DNA of 64,000 bases from Pseudoips prasinana (taxonomy: Eukaryota > Arthropoda > Insecta > Lepidoptera > Nolidae), in contig OX621265.1 of assembly GCA_951640165.1 (NCBI GenBank), positions 22,395,001-22,459,000 on the forward strand, read 5' to 3'. The notes below the pieces were generated by a model. The model was not told the origin of the DNA. It ran no database searches and worked only from the letters and a program-made list of their open reading frames with translations. Position numbers and translations under genes: made by a program. Of the stretch, positions 12,801 through 24,800 are shown piece by piece (position 1 is the first letter of the stretch; each line of letters opens with the position of its first letter).

Positions 12801-15800
12801 GGCTAAACACACGGTACATAAGTGTGTTAAATGCACCCGTCTCAGAGGAACATCTTTCTCTGTGAAAATGGGTAACTTACCGCGTGAGAGATTGGAGGCA
12901 GGATATCCATTTATGCGATGCGGCGTAGACTACGCGGGGCCTATGGTTATACTTAGTCGCAAAGGTAGGGGAGCCAAGTTAGAAAAGTGCTACATAGCTT
13001 TATTTGTATGTTTCGCGATTCGCGCGGTGCACTTAGAATTAGAATAGAATAGAATAGAATAGAATAGAATACTCTTTATTGTACACCATAAGAATACATA
13101 TTTTTATAGGATATTACATAAACAAGTTGTACAAAGGGCGGTCTTATCGCATAAAGCGATCTCTTCCAGACAACCTTAGGATGGATAGGAGCTGAACAAT
13201 AACTAATAGCAGTAGGTGTGCAACAAGACATACACCAAAATTGTGGTATATCCATAAAATAAATAAAAAAAAAAGATTTAATAAATTTACTGTTAAAAAG
13301 ATGGAAATGTGAAATAAACATAATTAAATAACTAAATAAGAAAAATACTTTATTTAACGTAGTACCATAAATTATACAGACAAATAGTGTTCTCTGACCA
13401 GCTTTTTAAAAGTTGATATTGTCTGGGCACTTTTAATTTCGACAGGCAAGGCATTCCATAGTCGAACTGCCTGCACACTAAACGATTTTCCCATAAAAAT
13501 GGATTTGTGCTCTGGGATATGTAGTTTTAAATTTTCTGATGATCTTAAGGATCGCAAATGTGTGTCACAAAGGAACTCGAAGCGTTCTTTAAGATATGTA
13601 GGAGTAGCAGGGTTAAAGAGAATGTTATAAAGCAAAGAAAGAATATGAGCATTCCGGCGAAGGCGAATTGGCAACCACTTGAGCTTAGTACGAAAGGAGG
13701 ATACATGATCATATTTGCGAAGACCAAATATGAATCTTATACAAAAGTTTTGAAGTCGCTCAAGCTTATCGAGTTGCTCTTCAGTAAGATTAAGATAGCT
13801 GACATCAGCGTAGTCGAGGATTGGTAGGAGAAGCGATTGAGCAAGCGCAATTTTAGTGGTAATAGGGAGAAAGTTGCGTAGACGCCTAAGTGAGCCTGCT
13901 GACGCAAATAACCTTCGGCTAACCGTCTTCAGTTGTGGGCCCCAGGATAAAGTACTATCTATTACTATCCCCAAATTCTTAACAGTATCTTTATACGGGA
14001 TAACAGTACCTTCAAATGTAATTTGGGGAATTTGGGACATGTCTATCCTAGTCACCATTCGAGAGCTGCCGATGATAACAGCTTGCGTCTTTGACGGATT
14101 AATCTTCAGACCAAAGTTATGACTCCATTCCCCAATGCGAGATAAATCAGAGTTGATTATTCTGATAGCATCTGGCAGGTTTGCAGGTGGAGAGTGGTAA
14201 TATATTTGGAGATCGTCTGCATAAAGATGATAGGAGGAAGAAAGGTTATTTGAAATTGAATTAATAAAAATAGCAAAAAGCAATGGAGATAAAACGCCAC
14301 CCTGCGGTACACCGGCTAGTGTGTTGCACCACGAAGACAAAGAGTCATCAATACGGACTCGTTGCCGGCGACCAAACAGGTAGGTGCGAAACCAATCAAT
14401 CACTATTGGAGATATGTTCAGAGTGGCCAGAATGCCAAGAAGAATGTCGAAATCCACAGTATTAAATGCATTACTAAAATCTAATAGGAGAAGAACTGTA
14501 AGATTTCCATTCTCCATAGCACTCCTAATGTCTTCCGTAATAGTGACCAGGGCTGTGACAGTACTATGACTAGGACGAAAACCGGATTGCATTGGATTTA
14601 GGAGACTATTTTTGCAAACAAAGGAATGAAGCTGTTCATGGACCAGGCGTTCAAGGACTTTGGAGAGGAATGGGAGGATGGATATAGGACGGTAATCAGC
14701 AAAAGAGGTAGGATTTTTGGTTTTGGGTATAGGAGTAATCTGGGCTTCCTTCCATGAGGAAGGAAAGCATCCACTGGACAAAGAATGGTTAAGAATGTGA
14801 CATATGACGTGAAGGATTTCATCAAGGATAGGAATGATCATATTACGGCTGACATTGTCACTACCGACAGCATTAGATGCTATAGACAGAATACTTTTCT
14901 TAACATCACAAGTAGTGAATTGATTAAAAAGAAAAGGTGAACGATCAGGAGTTGGAAGTGTTGAAAGATGTGTCAAAGTGTTTGCTTTAGCTGTTCTGTT
15001 ACATGCAGCTGAAGAGGAAAAATGTGCATTAAGCGCGTGAATATCCAAAGTTGTAGGAAGTGTATTTTGGCACTTTCCAACCCCTAGTGATCTTAGAAAT
15101 TTCCAGATTTTAGCTGGTTCACCGTTCTCAACGGATTTGTGGATATTTTGGCGTTGGGCGCTCCTACACATCTTGTTGCAGTTATTCCGAATCTCCATAT
15201 ATTTTTCCCGATTAATTGCCGTTGGTTTGCACTTAAATCTCTGCTTTGCCACAACCTTTCGAGCCATGATCTTTCTGATGTTGTCGGTCAACCACGGCGC
15301 TGGAAGATGTTTTATTTTTATTGTTCGTATAGGGGCATGTATGTCGTAGAGTTGAATGAGCTTGTTATTGAAGATTGTAACCTTATCATCAATGATGTTA
15401 GTTTCAAACACTGAACTCCAATCAATACTACGAGCCGATTCTAAAAGATTTTCAACATTCATACCACTAAAATTGCGCTGTAGAAGATATTTCGACTTAG
15501 CTTTGGGAGGGCGAACTTCATAAGAAGTAAAAATTAGATCATGGTACGAAAACGCATCAGCTGGGCATTGGCCATGCTTAGCGACATGATCACTAGATGA
15601 AATGAAAATGAGATCAAGTAATGATGGAACAGAGTTAGGAAAATGGTGAGTTGCACTTAGTGGGAGACAGCAAAGATTAATAGATTCAAAAACTGACAAA
15701 AGAGTAGAAGCACGGGAGTCCTTTTTGAGAAGGCAGGTATTAAAATCACCCATTAGAATAGTATGACTGTAAGACGGAGTAAGATTAATAAGAAGTGTTT

Positions 15801-18800
15801 CAAGAGAAGAGAAGTAATTGATGCGGAGAGATGGGCAATAGTAAACACCAAGTAATAACCTCGTGTGGTGCAGTTCAACCTCAATAAAAAGGTGTTCACC
15901 GGCGTTTGGCAGAGGCGGTTGTGGTGACACATCGACTATTTTAAAATTTATGAAATTGCGTAGATATATTGCTACGCCACCACCAGCCCCAACCACACGG
16001 TCATTGCGTATAAGACTATAGCCTGGTAAAGTATACGCCACAGATGGGAGGCATGGTTTTAACCACGATTCCGATATTAAAATAGCATGGATATTCTTAC
16101 AGTCAAAGTTTGCCAGCAAATCGGGAAAGTGTGCCGGAATGCTTTGGGCATTTATGTGGACAACATTGAAATTCTTAGGAACATCAGAAAAATGAGACAC
16201 AAGAGTCTCACCAAGAGATGGAATTGAAACGAAGCTAGCATCACTATCTGCTGAAAAAAAACTATCAGTATCGCTTTCGTAATCAGACTCCAACATATAT
16301 TTAATTTAAAAAGTTTTAACAGTAAAACTATAATTTTATCAATTTTCTCCAAAAAAAAAAAATATCAAAATAAAATATCCACCTGCCAGTGTCAAGGAAT
16401 AACAATAAATAAATTAACAGGCAAATTATAAATATTAAAAATAATAAATACTAATCAACAAGGTAAATAGAAACTATTAACCCGATTTTACTAAAACTAA
16501 CAACAAAAAAGCAAAGAAAAGAGCAAATAACAAGAATTTTAACAATATTATACAATGCTAAGAGAGACTTATATAATTTGTTATGTATTTTATTACGTTG
16601 CCAATAAAAGTATGACCACATTACGTAGAATATTACGCAGTAATCATCCATCAGCAAAAATAAATAAATAATTACTGTTTCCATTCACCCCATTGCATGC
16701 GTTCATAGACAAAGAAAATGCAACAAAAGAATAGATGAAATGACATAACATTATATAGTCACTGACAATTTACGTGAAATGACAACAATGTACAAATAAT
16801 TAATGTTTAGTTTTCATGAGGATGCGTAAAAAGAATTAGAAAATAATGTTTACCAGGAAGATTTCACTTTTTTGCGACCGCATTTCTTTTTGGCCTTTGC
16901 GTTATAGGTTTACCGACCTCTGGTTGTTTTGAGACGTCCGTGCTCGATGACTTGGAAGCTTTTGCGATGTTATACACATCCTGTACTGTAGTGACACGGT
17001 GGCGTGCATTATCCTCATCAATTATGAAGACCTGGCCACCTTTAGAAAAGCATTTCGACAAGCCGAATGTCTCACGGCCCAAAACAAACGCTGAGTGCCG
17101 AGTTTTTGTAAGAAACTCTGAAATGGTTACTCCCGTACCCTTCAATTTCGTTTTAGAGAACCAGGCCTTATCTCGGAGTGCCATGGTTTCAAATTTACAC
17201 AAAATTGGCCGAGGTCTTGAGGATCCACTATGACGACCCATGCGATGGCACCGTCTAATGTCCTTGGCCGTGAAATCGGAAATGTCAAGCTGAGAAGAAA
17301 CGACTTCCGCAACTGTCTTCACTACGTCCTCATCCTTGTTTTCGGTGATTCCATGTAGCAAAAGAATCTTTCGTCGTCCTTTCATCTCAAGATTATCAAT
17401 ATTGCGAGCCAGTATATCTACCTGTTTCTGCAAGATTTCAAGTGTTCTCAGGAACTGCTGTTTGAAAGCCCCAAAGTCAGCTGCTATTGTACCAACAGTA
17501 GCTGTATCCTTACTTGATGATGCCTTTTGCAGCTGTTCTTCAACACTGGCACACTTTTTATAAAACTCCTCTCTTAAACTGGACACAGAATCTTGTACTG
17601 TGACTGCCATTTCTAAGTCACAATTTATCTAGTGTTGTTGTGGAAATTAAGTTAAACTTCTTATTTAACTGGCAGGTGGGTCACTTTGATATTAATATTT
17701 TAGCATTTGCACATTAAAATTAATGAAATAAATAATTTAAATTACAATAAAATACAGAGCACAATTTTTTCCTACTGCTTGCCACAACTACCCACAGCAA
17801 AATTAGTTACGAGTTTAAGTTCAGAGGCGTATTTACTTGCATTAAAGAGATTTATTTCTCGGCGGGGAAAACCTGCACAAATTTACTCAGATAATGGCAA
17901 AACCTTTGTGGGCGCAGCGAAAGAGAGATCACGTTTTTTAATTAATGATACTAATATAAATATTTTTTGCGCTAATGAGAACATTCAATTTAAATTTATT
18001 CCCCCATATTCCCCCCACTTCGGTGGATTATGGGAAGCGGGAATAAATTCATGTAAAGTCCATCTAAATCGTGTCCTCGGCAATGCGAACTTGACTTACG
18101 AGGAGTTTGCCACTTTATTGTCACAAATTGAAGCAGTCCTCAATTCAAGACCCATGTACCCAATGTCATCTGATCCCAATGACCTTCTTCCCCTCACACC
18201 CGCTCATTTCCTGATTGGTCGACCGCTCGTCGCTCCTGCTAGCACAGATGTCGCCGAGCAATCTGCATCACGCCTATGAGCGAGTCGAGAGCATGCGACA
18301 AAATTTTTGGAAACGCTGGTCTAAGGAGTTTATTTCGGAGCTGCAAACCAAAACAAAATGGCAAACCAACCACGACACTATAGTACCAAATACTCTTGTA
18401 CTCATCAAGGAGGATAATTTGCCACCGTTGAAGTGGCAGCTGGGCAGAGTCATACGCACGTACGTCGGCAAGGATGGCCTTGCGCGGGTGGCTGACATAA
18501 AAACCGCCACCGGAGTTAAACAGCGGTCCTACCCCAAGCTATGTCCGCTGCTAGAAGAGGATTGTTTGGTAGCTGATACTGAACCCACGTCCTTCGTTGG
18601 AGGCAGCTGCTCCAAGGCGGGGGCCATGTAGGCGAGCGACCGACCGTAAACCTGTCTGCGGGGAGTGCGGGACGGGGGGAGGGGGGTAAAGGTGTGAAGA
18701 TCCAAGCAATCGACGCGATGCGCATACGCATTATAACGCTAACGTCACTCACTTGATACTGTATATTTTAATCGCTCATTATTAAACAACTAAGAAGAAC

Positions 18801-21800
18801 TATTCGTTTACTTTACTTCACCAACAGATTCATTTAGTTCTTCTAACGTTATATGTCCTACTTGTTTATTGGTAGGATTTCTTGCATTATTAATAAAACG
18901 TTTAACATAAACTAAAGTTCTCTGAATGGAGACATTTTCGAATGATGACATAGGAAGTAGTTAATGAATGGCTTAAGTTGTTCAGATGGAGAAAGATGGC
19001 CTAATTCGGCGTACTCTCGTATTTTAGGATTCTTCTTGAATTTCTTTTCTAGATTAATGAAACGTCTTTTGGCCATATTATAAGAGTCACCTAAGCAGTC
19101 TGTAGTGTCTATCAATGGTAAATTAACGCAAAATCTGCCGGTGTCTAACCTATATGTGTGAGCTTTAAAATGCTCCTCACATGCTCTTTCCGTTTCACTA
19201 AATTTTGACCTTTGTGGGACCTCTTCTAGCTCCCAGAATTTAGTTAGTAAGTTATCTATATCATTAGTCTTAAATGTCAATGTTAGAGCTTGATTGCTGT
19301 ATACATTACACTTAGAATGACTTGAATGAACTGGGCCTGATAACAACCAACCTAATTTGGAGTTTAATAATGTAGGGCTCGACTTGCCAAGAGAACGCCG
19401 CCGCTCAGTTTCTAGTAACTCCCAAAATACATCGGCTCCAATTAAAATATCAATTGGAGCTGGTTGATCAAAGGTAGGGTCTGCCAGTTTAATATTTATG
19501 GGTAAATTTAACATAGCCTTATTGATTTGAGCTTTAGGTAGCTCACTTGTTAGCTCACTCAATACTAAACAAGATAAGTTAATTTGAAACTCACTGTTTA
19601 TTGATTTGTTTTAGCGGTACAAATTTCTTGTACATTACATAATTGCTGCAACAACATTTTAGATACAATAGTGCATGGACTTAATAAATACATATTTATA
19701 TTAAATTTATATTAAATTAATAATAAATACATTGTTTGAATAATTGTTACCTATCCCAATAATCCTTAGCCGATTAATCGGGGTTGTATCTAAATTTAAG
19801 TATTTTTTAATGAAGTGGTGATAAATGTAGATTGGCTTCCACAGTCCAACAAAGCTCTTACAATTTTTTTTAAACCTGTTTTAGGATTAGAAACTGCAAT
19901 CATTGCTGTGGATAATAGTACATGAGTGTATGATTGTTCTGAAAAATTTGCCATAGAATCTGATTGAGCAGAAACGTTGTTATTGACTGCAATTGGACTT
20001 GGGTTGTGAAGTAAAGTGTTGTGACGATTCTTACACTCTCGACACAAGTTTTTAAATATACTAAAAGTTTTAGCCGGACCAGGGTGGGGAGTACACCCCA
20101 AACATTTAAGGCGTATATATATTTCGATTATTAGAAGCCGCTTAGATTACGGTAGTTTCCTGTATGATAACTCTAGTAAATCAAAATTATATAAATTGGA
20201 CAAAATTCAAAATGAAGCCATGCGTATAACTGGCGGTTTCGTACGGAGTACCCCCATCCACGTGATGGAGAGTGAATTATGCGTTCCACCTTTACAAATT
20301 CGGCGGGTCTATCTGGCTGGTAAATTTTGGTTAAAATCAATGTCACTCTGTAATAATAACACCATTAACACGGTTAATACATTAAGTTTGCTTATTTCGC
20401 ATAGATATTGGCGACGTAAAAAAATACCGATAATTATAGAAATACATTTAACTTTTCAGAATATTAATATAGATAAAAGACAATGTTTGGGGTTGTACTC
20501 TCTAGACTATTGGGTAAATTGGTATGAACTTAATAGTAAAATTAAGCATAATATTGAAGGTTTGTACAATGCCAAAAGAAAATATGAAATTTGCTCACTT
20601 AGACAAACATGTTCTGAATATTTAGGAAATAATTATTCTAACCATTACAAAATATATACGGATGCGTCAAAAGATAAAATATCAAATAACGGTGCCGCAT
20701 TCTTCGATCCTCAAATTGATAGAGGTATAAAATATAGGATTTGCTGTGATGTGTCTATAATGTATCTTGAGCTAATAGCTATTTCCGAAGCACTTTCATA
20801 TATAAAATCAATTGATTTTAATAGATTTGTTATTTTAACAGACTCGAAAAGTGCTCTCCAGCATGTGGCTCGGTGTACCTCTTGTCTAAGAGGCACTCCG
20901 ATAGCCTACGACATTATTAAATCACTGGATGAATTATCTTCTTTCTCTAAAGAAGTGATTCTTCAATGGATACCCTCACATATTGGCTTGATTGGCAATG
21001 AGGTTGTAGACACATTGGCAAAGGAAGCTACTACCGACGGTGTTACTTTAAATATATTGCCTTTTTTTACTGATGTTGTGGAAAGTTCATTTTGATGAGC
21101 GATCAGTAGAAAAGGGTATATGGTATAAAACTATGCAGAATGAGCCTTGGAAGACCCCATGGTTTGATAAATGTAATTTTAAAAGAAACACATTAACCAC
21201 CGCATTTCGACTTCGTTCCGGACATATTCCACTGAACAAGTTTGCCTACATGATGAAGAAAGTCCCATCACCACTGTGCTCTGAGTGTGATATTATAGAA
21301 GACGCATATCATATTATGATGGAATGTGCCCGGAACGAGGACCTCAGAAACGATGTGCTCCAGGTTGCCCCGGATGTTAAACAACTCGGTGGCTGTAACG
21401 TTATCTTAGCATATCCACTTTCTGAAGCTGCTATTGTTTTATATAAAATTGTAAGTAAGGGTATGCGACGACGTAATTTATGTATTTGATTTAGGGTTTA
21501 ATTTAGATTTTTTGATATAAGGTGTATGTATTGTTCTTACGGAGTGGCATAGTCCTAGAAGACTAAAACTCCTTAAATAAAGAAAAAAAAAAAAAAAAAT
21601 CTTCCACTGCATCCAAAGTGGATTTATTTTTTCTAAAACCATAATGGTTTTTAGACAGAATATTGTTTTTTTCTAGGTAATTTATTAGTCGGTGATTTAT
21701 AATTTTTTCTAAAATTTTTGCTAACGTAGGTTAAAGTGCTATTGGGCGATAGTTGGTGATACAGTCTTTTTCTCCAGCTTTAAACACAGGTATTATAATG

Positions 21801-24800
21801 GATTCCTTAAATACGTTTGGAAACTTACAGGATGATAAGCATACATTAAATATGTAAGTAAGAGAAATAATAAGGACATCTATAAATCTTTTTATAAACG
21901 ACGATGAGATGCTATCCCAACCTGTGGAATTAGTGTTTTTGAGAGACATAACTACTTTGTACACCTCTAATTCATCAGTTTCCAGCAGCATGAACGAATT
22001 AAGAGGGGAATGATTATATTTAAAATCTTTAACAATATCATCTTGTGTTACATTTAACTTTTGTAGAATGTTGTAAGATAGCTTAGCACCCACATTGACA
22101 AAATAACTATTAGCGTACTCAACTGATTCCTTAGGTGTTGGCTTTATATTTAATAACTCTAACGGTATTTTTGATGAGTCAGACACTTTTAAATTACACA
22201 CACGTTTTATAACATCCCATGTATTTTTTATATCATATAAGTTAGTGAAGATAGAACGAGGGAGAGTTACGTACTGTGGAGGCAAGAGAGAGGTGGGAGC
22301 ACAATTTCTTTCTCTCATAACCAGTAATGTTTTGTATATCTTAGTTTTACTGCAGTCAGCAAATTACTCCCAGATTATTATTATTACTGTAGTAATAATA
22401 ATGTCCTCCAAGCCGAATTTCGGCCACGGTGGCCAGTCTTAACAGAGATTAGCCATCTGAGCGGGATATATAGTGTTCAAGTGTGTGCGCAAACACAGGA
22501 GCACTTTCTATTCCATCACTCTCATGATCCGATGGGATGCCTAGGCGACACGACCGGAAAGAGGTCAGGATCAGGACCGACAGCTTTACGTGCACGGGGG
22601 TATAATACAGTTTATTCTGCTCGTTGCTAATATTGAGCGGAGTGTATTTAAGTTTAGGCAGATGTGTACTTTTACATTGATGTCAATGGGATATTTGTTA
22701 TTTTCAGTGATTATTCCTCCGTGGCGTGTTCGCCTTTTTAACCCTCGACGCAAACTCACGGTGTTATTTATTAGTTTGACGTTGATCTCCGTTTCTGTGT
22801 GTGTTTGGCATCGTAGCTCTCAAACGGAGGAACAGACTCCGATGCGATTTTTTAAATTTCAATGACAGTTTCTTTGCGGTGGTTCTTAGCTATGTTTGGT
22901 TAATATCGATCAAACTTCTCATTTTATATCTAAGCAACGGGAAAATATATAGCCTCTATTAATGTCATTCCTCTTTTTTACAACGTCAACTAAATAGTCT
23001 ATAGAAAGCGTCAAGTCTCTAAAGATCAACAATTATCTTAACTTGACCTTCTTCTTTATATATTGCCACGTAATGTGCTAAAAATAAAATTATTTGGGTT
23101 AGGTTAGAACTGTGACCATACACTGATACACTATTGTAGGTGAAGATTGGTGGAACGTTTTCAAAAATCCCATTTTTTTGAGCTTAGTAAAATTTTCAGG
23201 TGACATAATATGTAATTTTTGAATAAATACAAAAACATTTATTTGGCACTAGATAATATATCTCAATGTTTTTAGGTGAAATACCCACCATGCTGAGTTG
23301 TATTTATAGTGGCTTACATAGAAGATAACTAGCGGCTAAGACAGTATCATTCGGACGCTCGTTAATTGTGGCCGACTTAGTAATTTAGATGGCAATGTAT
23401 ATTTTTAGGGGCGGATATTGCTATTAAAAAGAAGTCTGTTTAATGAGCACCCATAATTAATAAAGTTTAACGCGGGTAAAACCGTGGGGCACGGCTAGTA
23501 ATATATATATAAGTTATGTTTAAGGTAGGTACGTGTTAGCTGTAAGAATCCTGAATAACGTAAAATAAAATAAAATACTTACGAACGTAAGACTTCCAAA
23601 TGATTTCTATCAAGATTTAAAGCCTCCAAACTGGTCAGGTTCTTAAAGAGTCCTTCAGGCATTTCTTTGATGCCATTATCAGACAAAATAAGAGTTTTCA
23701 ACTCGACGGGATCCGCGAGCAACCTCGCCGGGATGTATCTAATGTCGTTGTGAGTGAAAGCGACGGTTTCCAGAGAGGCCGCCGCAGCCAGCGCGTGCGC
23801 GGCGAGCGCCCTCAGGCCGGACGACGAAATCTCTACCGTTTCTGCGGATATCAGCTTCGCGAATGTCTGGTTTTGTACACTCGACGGATTCAGCCGAAAC
23901 GAATATATCTGTAAAATAAAATATAACTAGCTGCGCACTGCGGTTTTACCCGCGTAAAACTTTATACACCTTTCTACAAAACAAAATGACGCAATCTCTA
24001 AAGTTGTTCATTGGTTTAGTGCCAATAATCTTGTGCATAATGATAAGAAAACTAAAGTCATAAAATTCACTACGCCGAATCTGAAACAGGCGACAACTAA
24101 TGTACAATCTATCAGAGCAATTTTTCAACTAAAATGACTGACAGCTGCCAACCATATTTTAAACGATATAAGATTTTGACTATGCCTCTGCTCTCTATAT
24201 CCTAGAAGTTCTAGTATTTGTTAGGACAAATACGAACTTATTTCCCCGTCTGGCCGATGTAGTTCCTCGAAACAGGCGTGATATCAGTAGGCTATGTCTA
24301 AATCCAGCTAGGACTGCACTTATGCGTAAAAGTGTTGTATGCATGGCTCCGGTGATTTTCAATAAACTACCAAAAGAATAAGTCTACCAGTTAATGAAAT
24401 AAGCGAGCAATTAAATCACTTTTAGTAGAAAGAGCTTATTATGATATTTCAGAATATTTGGCGGATAAGTTCTAGCTTGATATTAAACATTCATAATTTT
24501 TATATATAAGTTTTATGTTGACATTATAATCCACTAAATAATTCTTAATATTAAATTACTATTAAGTTCTTTTTGATGATATTATTGTGTTTTTATTCTG
24601 TTTCTTGTTTTGTATGACTTAGATTTTTTTATATAACCTCATGTATTAAATTTTTGCACGCTTTTGTATGGCAAGCATGTCTGATCAGTACAATAACTAT
24701 GTAACATCTTGCATGCAATTGACTTATTTGTTTGTTATGCAAATAAATTACTTACTTACTTACTTACAACTTAATGGAGCCAGGTTGGCCCCTGATGAAT

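Larger units (their letters stand above)
13043..17800 (-). mobile_element. CR1-clade LINE with both ORFs open
   Basis: 4.76-kb insertion in the BEL integrase, flanked by AATTAG at 13037-13042 and 17801-17806. Minus-strand order: 190-nt 5' UTR, ORF1 (17610-16864), 567-nt AT-rich spacer, ORF2 (16296-13372), 3' UTR, and a tail of TATTC repeats in the sense strand (AGAAT units at 13041-13072). No frameshift is visible, so the copy is young and possibly active. Truncated copies of its 3' end occur at 3902-4095 and 37757-37930. Confidence 0.92.
8119..18831 (+). mobile_element. Young BEL/Pao LTR retrotransposon with 5-bp TSD
   Basis: Element 8124-18826 is flanked by GATTC at 8119-8123 and 18827-18831. 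It has LTRs, primer-binding site, gag, pol (protease, RT, RNase H, integrase) and a purine tract before the 3' LTR. The LTRs are almost identical over about 200 bp, so insertion was recent. Coding is broken by single-base frameshifts near 9865 and 12705 and by a CR1 LINE at 13043-17800. It sits inside an older minus-strand Pao element; removing 8124-18826 and one TSD copy restores that older integrase frame, which confirms the boundaries. Confidence 0.93.

Noticed and set aside
22590..22865. 91-codon plus-strand frame
   Set aside because: Hydrophobic but without signal, domain or splice context; begins in a SINE.
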